A stretch of DNA of 64,000 bases from Ignavibacteriales bacterium. Its GTDB lineage: Bacteria > Bacteroidota > Ignavibacteria > Ignavibacteriales > Melioribacteraceae. Of this stretch, positions 48,978 to 59,029 are shown piece after piece. How positions within the stretch are numbered: position 1 is the first letter of the stretch; each line of letters opens with the position of its first letter. Below the pieces are notes generated by a model. It saw only the letters and a program-made list of their open reading frames with translations. It had not been told where the DNA came from and did no database searches. The translations under genes were made by a program, and so were the position numbers. The stretch spans positions 1-64,000 of the forward strand of contig JACKAB010000044.1 in the NCBI GenBank assembly GCA_020635285.1, in the 5' to 3' direction.

Positions 48978-50126
48978 ATGAATTTTAAGCTAACTACCCA
49001 AGACAAAAACAGTAAAGCCCGCGCGGGTTCTTTTGAAACAGATCATGGAATTATTGAAACACCTCGCTTTATGCCAGTTGGAACTCAAGGAACTGTAAAA
49101 GCAGTTTCTCAGAAAGTTTTAAAGGATGAAATAAAAGCTCCAATTATTTTGGGCAACACTTATCATCTTTATTTAAGACCAGGAATGGAAATAATTGAGG
49201 AAGCGGGAGGACTTCATAAATTTATGAATTGGGATAACGCAATTCTTACAGATAGCGGCGGATTCCAAATTTATAGTTTATCCGACTTGCGCAAAATTAA
49301 AAATGATGGAGTTCATTTTAAGTCACATTTAGATGGTTCAAAACATTTTTTCTCCCCGGAAATTGTAATTGATATTGAGCGCACTATAGGCTCTGATATT
49401 ATGATGGTTCTTGACGAATGCACACCTTATCCCTGCGAATATGATTATGCAGTTAAATCAACACAACTTACTTCCGATTGGGCAGTTCTGAATAAAGAAG
49501 CTTTCGATAATTCCAAACCGAAATACGGGCACAAACAATTTTTATTCGGAATAGTTCAAGGCAGTGTTTATAAGGAATTAAGAGAAAAGTCTGCACTTGA
49601 TTTAGTTAAGTTAGATTTTGATGGTTATGCAATAGGCGGATTAGCAGTTGGTGAGCCAGCAGAAAAAATGTATGAAATGGTTAATTTTACGAATGATTTT
49701 TTGCCAGAAGACAAACCAAGATATTTAATGGGTGTTGGTAGACCAGAGAATATTCTGGAAGCAATTGAGCGTGGGGTTGATATGTTTGATTGTGTAATGC
49801 CAACAAGAAATGCCCGCAATGCTTATCTTTTTACTAGTGAAGGAATTGTAAGTATAAGAAATGCAGGGTATAAAAATGATTTTACCCCGCTTGATAAAGA
49901 ATGTGATTGTTATACATGTAAAAATTTTACAAAAGCATATTTACGGCATCTATTTAATGCACGCGAAATTTTGGGACTTGAATTGGCTACAATTCACAAT
50001 CTTAGATTTTATCTGAACTTAACCAACACAGCAAGAGAAAAAATTATTGAAGGAAATTTTTTAGAGTGGAAAGAAAAAATTATTAGTAAATTAACAGTTA
50101 ATGTAAATTTAAATATGGAGAAATAA
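48978..50126 (+). CDS. tgt: Queuine tRNA-ribosyltransferase
   Basis: Exchanges guanine 34 of GUN-anticodon tRNAs for preQ1 on the way to queuosine. 382 aa from ATG 48978 (MNFKLTTQDKNSKARAGSFE); an upstream TTG would add six residues. Motifs: LTDSGGFQIYSL, GGLAVGEPAEKMYEMVNF, YLMGVGRPENILEAIERGVD, and zinc ligands CDCYTCKNFTKAYLRHLF with the later His of TIHNLR. Frame intact. Stop is immediately followed by the yajC ATG. Confidence 0.97.
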   Translation: MNFKLTTQDKNSKARAGSFETDHGIIETPRFMPVGTQGTVKAVSQKVLKDEIKAPIILGNTYHLYLRPGMEIIEEAGGLHKFMNWDNAILTDSGGFQIYSLSDLRKIKNDGVHFKSHLDGSKHFFSPEIVIDIERTIGSDIMMVLDECTPYPCEYDYAVKSTQLTSDWAVLNKEAFDNSKPKYGHKQFLFGIVQGSVYKELREKSALDLVKLDFDGYAIGGLAVGEPAEKMYEMVNFTNDFLPEDKPRYLMGVGRPENILEAIERGVDMFDCVMPTRNARNAYLFTSEGIVSIRNAGYKNDFTPLDKECDCYTCKNFTKAYLRHLFNAREILGLELATIHNLRFYLNLTNTAREKIIEGNFLEWKEKIISKLTVNVNLNMEK

Positions 50127-50435
50127 ATGGAAGTATTATTTGCAATGGCTCCCCAAGGCGGAGGAGAAGGAAGTATGGTTAGCACATTGATTATGTTTGC
50201 TGCAATCTTTGCAATTTTTTATTTTATGATCATACGTCCTCAGCAGAAGAAAGCTAAAGAAAGAGAAGCTCTTTTATCCAGTGTGAAAAAAGGCGATAAA
50301 GTTATTACAGCAAGCGGAATGCACGGAACAGTTGCCGGTTTGGATGACACAACCGTTTTAGTTGATGTTGGTAATAATATTAAAATTAAAATGGAACGAA
50401 CTGCAATTGGTTCTGTAGTTTCTTCTAAAGAATAA
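50127..50435 (+). CDS. yajC: Preprotein translocase subunit YajC
   Basis: 102-aa inner-membrane accessory of SecDF. One N-terminal membrane helix (MVSTLIMFAAIFAIFYFMII) followed by the family signature RPQQKKAKEREALLSSVKKG and KVITASGMHGTVAGLDD. The tgt-yajC order is common in bacteria. Here secD does not follow; a terminator closes the pair. Confidence 0.95.
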   Translation: MEVLFAMAPQGGGEGSMVSTLIMFAAIFAIFYFMIIRPQQKKAKEREALLSSVKKGDKVITASGMHGTVAGLDDTTVLVDVGNNIKIKMERTAIGSVVSSKE

Positions 50436-50449
50436 TTCATTTGAATTTT

Positions 50450-50482
50450 AAGGTTAGTTAAAAACTAACTAACCTTTTTTTT
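50450..50482 (+). terminator. Rho-independent terminator after yajC
   Basis: AAGGTTAGTT (50450-50459) pairs with AACTAACCTT (50467-50476) and is followed by a T8 run. Confidence 0.9.
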
Positions 50483-50638
50483 AAAAATAGCCCCAGAGTT
50501 GCATTAAAAAAAGATTGATTTCAATTTGTGACTCATTCTAGTAAAATGTAAATAGCAGTCCTCAAAACTTATCAATTGAAATTAGTCCTAAATTTATTTA
50601 TTTAGTCCAGTACAAATATGAAATTTGGAGTATCTAAA

Positions 50639-51952
50639 TTGAAAAAATTATTATTGGTTTTAATTAACTTAATTTTTCTTACCTCGGCAAACTATTCACA
50701 ACCAAAAGTTTATGTTGCTGAAATTGATGGAATGATTGACCTCGGCTTAGCCCCGTATGTAAAAAGGATTGTAAATGAGGCAGAGATAAATTCAGCTTCT
50801 GCAATAATATTTAAAATCAATACTTTTGGCGGAAGAGTTGATGCCGCCACTAAAATTAAGGATGCAATTATTAATAGTAAGGTGAAAACTGTTGCTTTTA
50901 TTGATAAGCGTGCCATCTCAGCCGGTGCATTAATTTCACTTTCTTGCGATAAAATTTATATGGTACCGGGTGCTTCAATTGGAGCTACCACAGTGGTTGA
51001 TCAAGCAATGAATAAACAATCTGAGAAAGCACAGTCTTACATGAGAGCTGAAATGCGCGCAACAGCTGAAAGAACCGGACGTAGAACAGATATTGCAGAA
51101 GGTATGGTTGATGAAACCGTTGAGGTTGAAGGCTTGGTTGACAGCACCAAATTAATAACTCTTACCTCTGCCGAAGCTGTAAAATATGGAATTGCAGATT
51201 CCATAATTACTGATATGGATTCTCTATTAGCATCAATGAATTTAGAAGAAGCTGAGTTGATTACATCAAAAAGTAATTGGGCAGAGGATTTTATTCGGTT
51301 CTTAAATAATCCGGTTATTACCTCAATATTAATGATGATAATTTTAGTTGGATTTTTTACCGAAATAAAAACTCCTGGTTGGGGATTGCCAGGAACAGCT
51401 GCTGTAATAGCGCTGTCACTGTTTTTTGGCGCTGGTTACATTTTAGAATTGGCTTCTATAATAGAAATTGTTCTTTTTATAGTTGGAATTGTTTTATTAT
51501 TAATTGAAATATTTGTCATTCCGGGATTTGGTATATTTGGCGCACTCGGAATAATATTAATGATTGGCAGTTTATTTCTTGGACTAATTTCTGATTTTCC
51601 CTTAGTAGATTGGAGTTTGATACAAATGGCAACAATTCAACTTGCAGGCTCAATAGTTTTAGGAATAATTGTGGTCTATTTTCTTTTAAAATTTCTTCCT
51701 AAGTCTAATATTTGGAACAAACTTATTTTGCAAAAAAACATTGATGAACAATCCGGTTACACTTCTGATGTAAAGCTTAAAGAGTTAGTAGGAAAAGAGG
51801 GGAAAGCAATTACTGATTTACGTCCAAGCGGAACAGCATTGATTGAAAATAAACGCGTTGATGTTGTAACCAGCGGCGGTTACATAAATAAAAATGCTAA
51901 AATTATTGTTGTTAGCGAAGAAGGCTCAAAAATTGTTGTGGATAAAGTTTAA
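50639..51952 (+). CDS. NfeD-family membrane serine protease
   Basis: Long-form NfeD: signal peptide (LLLVLINLIFLTSANYSQP), ClpP-like protease domain with the catalytic Ser in KRAISAGALISL and the family motif SEKAQSYMRAEMRATAERTG carrying the catalytic Lys, four to five membrane helices (residues ~230-350) and a C-terminal OB-fold (LVGKEGKAITDLRPSGTALI). Such proteins are thought to work with stomatin-like partners in membrane proteostasis; no stomatin gene follows here. Start chosen at TTG 50639 because GGAG lies about 9 bp upstream; ATG 50618 is the alternative. Frame intact. Confidence 0.88.
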   Translation: MKKLLLVLINLIFLTSANYSQPKVYVAEIDGMIDLGLAPYVKRIVNEAEINSASAIIFKINTFGGRVDAATKIKDAIINSKVKTVAFIDKRAISAGALISLSCDKIYMVPGASIGATTVVDQAMNKQSEKAQSYMRAEMRATAERTGRRTDIAEGMVDETVEVEGLVDSTKLITLTSAEAVKYGIADSIITDMDSLLASMNLEEAELITSKSNWAEDFIRFLNNPVITSILMMIILVGFFTEIKTPGWGLPGTAAVIALSLFFGAGYILELASIIEIVLFIVGIVLLLIEIFVIPGFGIFGALGIILMIGSLFLGLISDFPLVDWSLIQMATIQLAGSIVLGIIVVYFLLKFLPKSNIWNKLILQKNIDEQSGYTSDVKLKELVGKEGKAITDLRPSGTALIENKRVDVVTSGGYINKNAKIIVVSEEGSKIVVDKV

Positions 51953-51957
51953 TAAAT

Positions 51958-53405
51958 TTAGTTTTCCCATTTTTTATATTTTACAATTCCATTATCATTT
52001 GTGCCAATCCATAAATTACCGGATAAGTCTTTATGGCTGGAATTTATTGATCCGCTGTAACTGAACTTAATATTATCTTTAGATGTTGCTGAATAAAATC
52101 CAACACTTGTGCTTATCCAAACCGTATTATTATCCTCAACGTAAAAATCAAAAACATCCTCATAAGGAATACTTAACTTGGCTTTCCCCATAATATTATT
52201 TTGAATTACATAAACTCCCCCAACTTTACCTGACATAATATTCCCGCTTAAACCAACCCAAATATTATTGTTTAGGTCAGCAGCAAGGGCAATTACACCA
52301 TCGTTTGGAGCTTCGGGTTCTGATTGGAAAGTTGTCCATTTATTTTTATAATCAAATTTTGCAGTTTTAAAAGCATTCGTTCCAATCCACAAAGAATCAT
52401 TTCTATCGATAAGTACGGCAGTAACAAAATTTGCTGGAATTGTTGAATTAGATGTTCTGTAAACTGTCCAGTTCGCAATACCATCAAACTTGGCTAAACC
52501 GAATAATGTCCCAATCCAAATATTACCGCTGGCATCAAAATCCATATCATTTACAAAATCATTCGGCAAATCTGAATTATCAGTTTTATAAACGGTCATT
52601 AAGTTATTCGACATTTTTGCCAGACCAGAGTTTGTTGCAATCCAGATATTATTTTGGTGATCCTTTTTAATTTTAAGAATTGCATCATGTGGTAAATTTG
52701 AATTCCCCGTATTTATAAATTCCCAGTCATTATTTCTTTTTACAACAACTCCATTATTTTTAGTACCAATCCAAATATTATTTTCATCATCAACAGCAAT
52801 TGAGCTAATCCAGTTTTCCGGTATCAAAGAATTCTGTGTCTTGTATGTAACAAAAATAGAAGTGTCTTCAAGTGCCATGCTGCAATAACTTTCTCTAGCA
52901 GCCACAACTGAAACAATAAGACTATCTGATCGATGTTCGGGATACGTGTATTTAATTTTATATTTACCCGGCAATACAAATTGTAAAGTGTAAGGTGGAG
53001 TAAAACTTTGAATTGTATCATTTATATAAACAGTACAATAATTAGGATTTGAAAAAAAAACTTTATTACGCCAAAGTTTACTGGGTCAGTGTTAAAATTA
53101 TGTTCATATAATTCTTCAGTATTTTCTTCAATAGATTTTGTAAAGGAGAAATCAAGATAAGAATCAAGTTTTAGTTTAAAATCATGTGTGCCAGAAGTTA
53201 GCCATTTTACTGTATCCGGCGTGTGCTGTCCGTAATTTTTCCCATCAACAAAAATTAAAGCACCTTCCGGAATACTGGAAATATAAAGTTGTGCAGTTCC
53301 AGTTTCATATTGCTGTGGATCGCTTACGGAAACTTCTCTATCGCAAGAAACAAATACTACAATAATCACGCAAAATATTAATGCCGATTTTAATTTATTA
53401 TTCAT
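51958..53405 (-). CDS. Lipoprotein with PEGA domains and regulator-type propeller repeats, one frame break
   Basis: About 482 codons. Lipobox VVFVSC (Cys near 21); a PEGA domain (AQLYISSIPEGALIFVDGKN, TPDTVKWLTSGTHDFKLKL), a second PEGA-like unit revealed by bridging a break near 53058 (YCTVYINDTIQSFTPPYTLQ, VLPGKYKIKYTYPEH), then six or more repeats of the two-component-regulator propeller type (e.g. DENNIWIGTKNNGVVV, SGNIWIGTLFGLAKFDG, LSGNLWIGTNDNGIVKY). No kinase domain follows, so this is a free propeller on a lipid anchor. Its start overlaps the DUF4249 gene by 8 bp. It may be an outer-surface scaffold of the TonB receptor system. Confidence 0.75.
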
Positions 53406-54372
53406 TAATGCTACTCGTTAAACCAGGTTCATAACCAAACGATTTAATGTATTCATGTGTAAACCTAACTGCAAATCTCTGTTTAATAAATGAACCAAAA
53501 ATTCCTCTTCCACCTGAAATATTTGTGTAATCACTTTCATTAGTTGTAATTGCAAAACTTTCTCCTAACTCGCTTCTAGATGCATAATATGCTGTTAGGT
53601 TTTTATCATAAACCAATATTTCTAAAATAAAAGTAAGGATGGTATAATTTTTTTTGTCAGGATCACCTTCAGAGATTTCTGCCATTGCTCTATCAAAGGC
53701 AATCATTTCAACATTAATTCTTTGTAAATAGGATGGAACCGGATAATAGGGAACATAAACATTGTTTTCCAAAACATAGGTCCGCGGAACTTCTTTTTCA
53801 TAACGTACTTGTTTGCCATTTTCATTTTTAAAGTAAATAAATTTAAATCTGGCAGAAGAATATAATTGGTCTTCTACAGTTGACCAGCCAACACTGATAT
53901 AGTTTTTATCTGGCGGTGGAATAATATTGTTGCTATCTGGAATGAATGAAACTTTATTTGGTGTTTTTGTAAATGCACGTAGTTTTCGTCCATCGTTCAA
54001 TACAGCTTCTAATTCATATTCTGTATTAGGTTTGGTCAAAAAATTAGAATTTATATACGAATTAAAAGATTTTTCATTTCCATCAATATTTTGAGTTACC
54101 AAAGTATCGGAAAATATCTTTACTGAATCTTTAAAGAAAACTCTTACAAATCCATTTCCTATTGAATGATCTTCAGTATTTGATTTTGGATCAAAATTTT
54201 CTGCTTGATAGTTCTTGGATAAATAAACTGTCTGAACTCCTCTATCATTTTTTAAAATACAATTTACAATAAACACGTCTTCGCCTTTTATAAATGGGTT
54301 CAGATCATCTTCACAGCTTATTATTAATATAAAAATCATTAACAGAATTATATATTTTATGAACGTTTTCAA
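53398..54372 (-). CDS. DUF4249 lipoprotein
   Basis: 324 aa, frame intact. Leader with lipobox LIISCEDDLNPF; body matches the DUF4249 style (VNCILKNDRGVQTVYLSKNY; YELEAVLNDGRKLRAFTKTP; NISGGRGIFGSF near the end). DUF4249 proteins are almost always next to a TonB receptor, as here (4-bp overlap with the receptor stop), and are presumed to be outer-surface partners of uptake. The substrate is unknown. Confidence 0.82.
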   Translation of the reverse strand: MKTFIKYIILLMIFILIISCEDDLNPFIKGEDVFIVNCILKNDRGVQTVYLSKNYQAENFDPKSNTEDHSIGNGFVRVFFKDSVKIFSDTLVTQNIDGNEKSFNSYINSNFLTKPNTEYELEAVLNDGRKLRAFTKTPNKVSFIPDSNNIIPPPDKNYISVGWSTVEDQLYSSARFKFIYFKNENGKQVRYEKEVPRTYVLENNVYVPYYPVPSYLQRINVEMIAFDRAMAEISEGDPDKKNYTILTFILEILVYDKNLTAYYASRSELGESFAITTNESDYTNISGGRGIFGSFIKQRFAVRFTHEYIKSFGYEPGLTSSINE

Positions 54373-56612
54373 AAATCCACCTTTAAAGTTGCTGACGGTA
54401 AAAATGGAAGCATGTTAACTCTTTCTCCGGTTTCTCTGTTAAAGTATAATATATTTTTTCTATCGTAAACATTTAATATGCTAAAATTAAACGTCATGTT
54501 AAGACTACCCAAACTGAGTTTCTTTGATAAAGTTAGATCCAGTCTGTGATAATCTGGGAGACGTGCAATATTTTTATCGCCCAACAAAGTATAAGGCTCT
54601 GTTGAACTAAAATAATCTTCATCAAAATAAATATCATTGATTATATATTTATCATAGTAACCAGTAAGCTGAGTAAAAGGTAAGCCAGAATTGTAAATCC
54701 ACATTCCCGAAATAAGCCAACCTTTGCCAATGTTAATGCTTAAGCCGGTATTAAAACTGTGTCTAATATCATATTTTGGATAATAGCGCCAGCCATCAAG
54801 AGTTTTATATGACCACGAATTTGTATATGAAATTGTAAAATTTATCAATTCATTATTGTAGCCAAGAAAAGATTCCCAGCCATAAGATTCGCCTTCACCA
54901 GCTCTGAAATCGGGATCAGAATTAAATACTTTTTCACTATTAATAATTGGAAGATTTTTTGTGTCTTTGTAATATCCTTCTAATTTCAAGGTCAAATTTT
55001 CTATAAAACGAAAAGTTAATCCGCCTATATAATGTGTTGAAATTGTTGGTTCTAAATAATCGGGAGTGATTAACCATGGTTCAAACAAGGTAAGAATTTG
55101 ATCTTCTTTCGTAAGTGTTATTAAATCTTGCTGATAAATTCCATAAGCAAGTTTAACCGAAACTTGAGGAATAAAACTATAGGTTAAGCTTATTCTTGGA
55201 TCAATTGTGCTGCCGGATTTTTCCGAAAGCTGGGCGACGTTTAATCTAAAACCAGCGTCAATTCCAAAGTTATCAAATCTTATAAACTTATACTTTGCAT
55301 AAGCCGCAATTTGACTTCCTTTGCTGGAAATCTTTGAAACCGCACCGCGATTATTTTCCAACTCCAATTCTGTTTTAATATCTTTTATGTCAAATCCAAA
55401 AACTACTTCGTCACGGCTATTAAGAACATAATTAATGTTGGTTTTAAAAGATAAATCTTTTACATCATTTAATTGAGGTTTAACATTACTTAGCTTTGGA
55501 ATAATTTCACCTTGATAAGTACTCATTGTCATTCCAATATCCCAAAAAACCGGAGTATTTTTTGCAACTTGAAACCATTTAACTCCGAATAAATTATTTT
55601 GCCATTTGTAATCTTCAGATAGTTCACTATTCCTATTTATTTTATCTTGACTTGTAAAGCCATGCAAAACTATTTTAGTTCCTTCACTAAATTCTTCATT
55701 TGCATAATTAACTTTGAATGAAAAATCATAAAAATCTAAAGGTACATCTTGGTTGTTAAGAAATTTTTTAAAGATTGAATTTGAATAGGTTTTTCTTCCA
55801 GAAATTATATATGAGCCGTGAGGGATTGGACCTTCCAGTAAAACCTTTCCAGTAAGTAAACTAATGGCAGCGCTAGCGTTAAATTTATTTTTGTTTCCAT
55901 CTTTGGTAATAATGTTTAATACGGAAGAAGCTTTGCCGCCAAACTCAGCAGGGAATCCGCCTTTATATAATTCCATGCTATTAACAATTTCCGGATCAAA
56001 TATGCTGAAAATTCCCAATGCATGAAAAGGATTATAAACTGCAGCTCCGTTTAGTAAAATTAAATTTTGATCTGCAGAACCACCTCGTATATAATATCTA
56101 GATGAAATATCTCCGGTTGTTTTCACGCCGGGTACATATTGTAAAGATCGGAATAAATCAGTCTCAACTCCCTGAGGCATTGATTCCAATTCTTTCATTG
56201 TTATCACTCTCAGACCAACATCAGTAGTGTTTGTTTCGGCTTGTTTCTCACCAACTTTCTCAACAGTTTGCAATTCAAAACTTGTGGGATTTAACGTAAA
56301 ATTTAATTCAGTTACTCTATTAGCTTGAACAACAACAGTTAAAGTTTTTTCTTCATAACCAACATAACTTGCAACAATTGTATAATCTTTATTTTGAGGA
56401 ATAGAAGTAAAAACAAAGTAGCCTCTGTCATTTGTTGAGGTACCGGTTTGTAATTCTTTGATCAATACATTTGCGTATAGAAGAGCTTCGCCGGTTTTAA
56501 TATCCGTAACCTGACCTCTAATTGTTCCAACGCCTTGAGAATAAATTCTTTGAGTGCTAAATAATATGATTGAAGAAATAAGAAAAAAAAGATAGAAATT
56601 AATTCTACTCAT
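54369..56612 (-). CDS. TonB-dependent receptor with carboxypeptidase-regulatory-like domain
   Basis: 747 aa, frame intact. Signal peptide ending at IYSQG; a carboxypeptidase-regulatory-like domain (IRGQVTDIKTGEALLYANVL, residues ~28-110); plug domain (LFRSLQYVPGVKTTGDISSR with YYIRGGSADQNLILLNGAAV and PAEFGGKASSVLNIITKDG); and a beta-barrel ending LPFLPSATLKVDF. Imports an unknown ligand with TonB energy. First gene of a three-gene operon with DUF4249 and the PEGA/propeller lipoprotein. Confidence 0.93.
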   Translation of the reverse strand: MSRINFYLFFLISSIILFSTQRIYSQGVGTIRGQVTDIKTGEALLYANVLIKELQTGTSTNDRGYFVFTSIPQNKDYTIVASYVGYEEKTLTVVVQANRVTELNFTLNPTSFELQTVEKVGEKQAETNTTDVGLRVITMKELESMPQGVETDLFRSLQYVPGVKTTGDISSRYYIRGGSADQNLILLNGAAVYNPFHALGIFSIFDPEIVNSMELYKGGFPAEFGGKASSVLNIITKDGNKNKFNASAAISLLTGKVLLEGPIPHGSYIISGRKTYSNSIFKKFLNNQDVPLDFYDFSFKVNYANEEFSEGTKIVLHGFTSQDKINRNSELSEDYKWQNNLFGVKWFQVAKNTPVFWDIGMTMSTYQGEIIPKLSNVKPQLNDVKDLSFKTNINYVLNSRDEVVFGFDIKDIKTELELENNRGAVSKISSKGSQIAAYAKYKFIRFDNFGIDAGFRLNVAQLSEKSGSTIDPRISLTYSFIPQVSVKLAYGIYQQDLITLTKEDQILTLFEPWLITPDYLEPTISTHYIGGLTFRFIENLTLKLEGYYKDTKNLPIINSEKVFNSDPDFRAGEGESYGWESFLGYNNELINFTISYTNSWSYKTLDGWRYYPKYDIRHSFNTGLSINIGKGWLISGMWIYNSGLPFTQLTGYYDKYIINDIYFDEDYFSSTEPYTLLGDKNIARLPDYHRLDLTLSKKLSLGSLNMTFNFSILNVYDRKNILYFNRETGERVNMLPFLPSATLKVDF

Positions 56613-56744
56613 TTAAAGAGTTCCGAATTAAGAATATTTATTAATGAATAAATTCTATGATTTATTCTTTTATACGTTATAATAATAAAAAACTAATTTT
56701 TAGAGAAAATAAAAACTATGTAAAAATTTATGCACTAAAAAGAA

Positions 56745-57779
56745 TTACAATAATTGGACAGTATTTTTATTCTTTGAATAATCATTTTTAGTGTTTGTCT
56801 TTCTTTGATTCTTATTGTCATATCCCTCAATAAGCATAGACATCTCAAGACTTGTTGCAGATTCAGAAAATTGAACCAAACCTTTGGAATTATTAAATTT
56901 TACAACTCCTTTCCCATCTAATTTAGGATTGCTAAATGTGTAAGTAAGATTGTTTTCTTTCGCAACATTATTTCCGGAAACAGTCATTTCTAAAGTTGAA
57001 GCAATATTTGCAATTGTGTCCTTCTCAAAACTGAAATCAGTGATTTTAAAAATTGCCGTGTTTTCAATATTAAAAACTGCAAGGGGAGAATTAAACTTCA
57101 ATTCCCAAGTTGAGTTCACTCCAACTTCATCCTCAGAAATTACTTTGAACATTTGTTGGGTCAATGGCATTAGAGTTCCATTGGCTATCTGCATGTACAT
57201 TTTTTCTTTTGTAGCCTTTGATAAAGTATCCGGTACTTGCTGTATTGATAAAATATTATTTATGATTTTTTCAATTTTATCTACCTTTGTAACTTGACCG
57301 ATATTATTAACATAAATTCTAAAAGGCACTTTTTTGATAGCTTCATAATCCACAAATTGAACTTTCTCGCGAGTACTGTAAATATATTTTGAGTCGTATT
57401 TAATGGGCTGACCGTTATAATTTGTTTCTGCAACTATTGATGAAATAGTTGTTAAAAGTTCTGTTCCTTCTATTTCAGAAACATTATTAACTTTGAAATT
57501 AAAGACATAAGTAATGGTTTGTTTTATCAAACTTGAAACGGTTGTATCGGCGATAATTGTTTCAGAATTCTCTGATGAAGTGATTAATTTGTATTTAAAA
57601 GTATCGCCCTTATTCATTTTATATTTTAGCAAAATTTTTGGGCCAACAATTTCATCTTTTACTGGTTCTTGTTTTTCATCAAGTTCAGTGTTTATTGAAG
57701 TATCTACTTTTTTCTCTTTTTTTTGATTACAAGAAATTAATAATGCAATAAATAGAAAAGCAATAATTTTAATTTTCAT
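56745..57779 (-). CDS. Lipoprotein, DUF6263-like
   Basis: 344 aa, frame intact. Lipobox LLISCNQKKEKK and a charged linker, then a beta-rich body (KYKMNKGDTFKYKLITSSEN; VGVNSTWELKFNSPLAVFN; SNPKLDGKGVVKFNNSKGLV) in the style of DUF6263 proteins. Function unknown; surface or periplasmic. The 11-bp gap to the NamZ-like gene upstream... on the same strand suggests cotranscription, this gene starting just before the NamZ-like gene ends. Assignment to the DUF is from memory of the pattern. Confidence 0.6.
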   Translation of the reverse strand: MKIKIIAFLFIALLISCNQKKEKKVDTSINTELDEKQEPVKDEIVGPKILLKYKMNKGDTFKYKLITSSENSETIIADTTVSSLIKQTITYVFNFKVNNVSEIEGTELLTTISSIVAETNYNGQPIKYDSKYIYSTREKVQFVDYEAIKKVPFRIYVNNIGQVTKVDKIEKIINNILSIQQVPDTLSKATKEKMYMQIANGTLMPLTQQMFKVISEDEVGVNSTWELKFNSPLAVFNIENTAIFKITDFSFEKDTIANIASTLEMTVSGNNVAKENNLTYTFSNPKLDGKGVVKFNNSKGLVQFSESATSLEMSMLIEGYDNKNQRKTNTKNDYSKNKNTVQLL

Positions 57780-57790
57780 TTTTATAGTTC

Positions 57791-59011
57791 CTAATAAAGT
57801 AAGAAATCTTTTCTCACTTGTTTAAAATTTTCTAAATCGTTTTGATATGATTCGATAATTTCTTTTGGAGTTTTGTCAGCTAGAATATCTTTTCTAAAAT
57901 TATCTGAACCCCAAAGTCTATCAATTGAACTTTCCCTAAAAGTAAATTTTTGAGGATACAATTTATGAAATGTATAAATAAGATTTACTGTAAAATCTAT
58001 CGGTTTAAATAAATTTCTATCAGTTATGTTGATTGATATTCCATTACAATTCTCGTCTAAATATTTTGGTGATGTTGACATATTTGGAATTGAAATTGGA
58101 GTGAATGAAGTATCACTAATTGTCACTCCATCCAGATTATAATTTTTCATTTCGGAAATTACATCTTGAGAATCAATAAATGGACTGCCAATAATTAAGA
58201 AAGGAGAATAGGTTCCACGTCCTTCTGAAATATTTGTTCCTTCAATTAAACATAAGCCGGGATAAGCAATTGCAGTTTTGAGATCTGGCATATTGGGACT
58301 AGGTTTTATCCATTTTAAATTGCAATCGTCGTAATAAAACTCGCGTTTCCAGTTTTGCATTTTTACGATAATTAATTCAGCTGATTTTTCAGTTTCAAGA
58401 ATCTCAGTTCTATTAAAAAATTGTGCAAGTTCACCAACAGTCATTCCATGCTGAATTGGCAATTTTGTTATTCCAACAAAAGATTTAAAATTTGTATCAA
58501 GCATTGGTCCCGCAACTGTTTTACCGTTTATTGGATTTGGTCTATCTAGAATAACAATTGGGAAATTATTCTCGGCTGCCGCTTGAATTGCATAATACAT
58601 TGTGGAAATAAAAGTATAAAATCTTGCACCAACATCTTGAATATCAAAAATTAAAACTTCAATTTCGCTTAGCATTTCCGGAGTTGGCTTTCGCAATTTT
58701 CCATATAAAGAAATTACTTGGATTCCGGTTTTTGTATCAGTTCCGTCGGTAATTGTATGTCCGTCCGGTGCATCACCGCGAATTCCATGTTCCGGTCCAA
58801 ATAATTTAATAATTTCAACATCATTCCTTGCAAACAAGGTATCAACTAAATGAACTCCATTTGATAGAACCGCAGTATGATTTGTAACTATTCCAATTTT
58901 TTTATTTTTAATAAGTTCAAAATTCTCTGATAAAAGCAAATCAGCTCCGGTTAAAACAGAGCTTGGTTGAGTTAAGATTTGTTTCTCACCACAGCCAAAA
59001 AGTAAAATTAA
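57791..59011 (-). CDS. NamZ-like exo-beta-N-acetylmuramidase (DUF1343), leader frame-broken
   Basis: About 400 codons. Conserved DUF1343 blocks: KIGIVTNHTAVLSNGVHLVD, KLFGPEHGIRGDAPDGHTI, GIQVISLYGKLRKPTPEML, LIFDIQDVGARFYTFISTM, ILDRPNPINGKTVAGPML, GMTVGELAQFFN and the later CLIEGTNISEGRGT. NamZ removes terminal MurNAc from peptidoglycan fragments, so this protein probably serves wall recycling. The frame stays open to 59011 and includes FGCGEKQ, a lipobox-like site, but no start codon; the leader start is lost to a frame break next to the Nudix stop (59030). Confidence 0.85.
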   Translation of the reverse strand, partial: LILLFGCGEKQILTQPSSVLTGADLLLSENFELIKNKKIGIVTNHTAVLSNGVHLVDTLFARNDVEIIKLFGPEHGIRGDAPDGHTITDGTDTKTGIQVISLYGKLRKPTPEMLSEIEVLIFDIQDVGARFYTFISTMYYAIQAAAENNFPIVILDRPNPINGKTVAGPMLDTNFKSFVGITKLPIQHGMTVGELAQFFNRTEILETEKSAELIIVKMQNWKREFYYDDCNLKWIKPSPNMPDLKTAIAYPGLCLIEGTNISEGRGTYSPFLIIGSPFIDSQDVISEMKNYNLDGVTISDTSFTPISIPNMSTSPKYLDENCNGISINITDRNLFKPIDFTVNLIYTFHKLYPQKFTFRESSIDRLWGSDNFRKDILADKTPKEIIESYQNDLENFKQVRKDFLLY

Positions 59012-59029
59012 TTATGTTAAATAAAAGTA

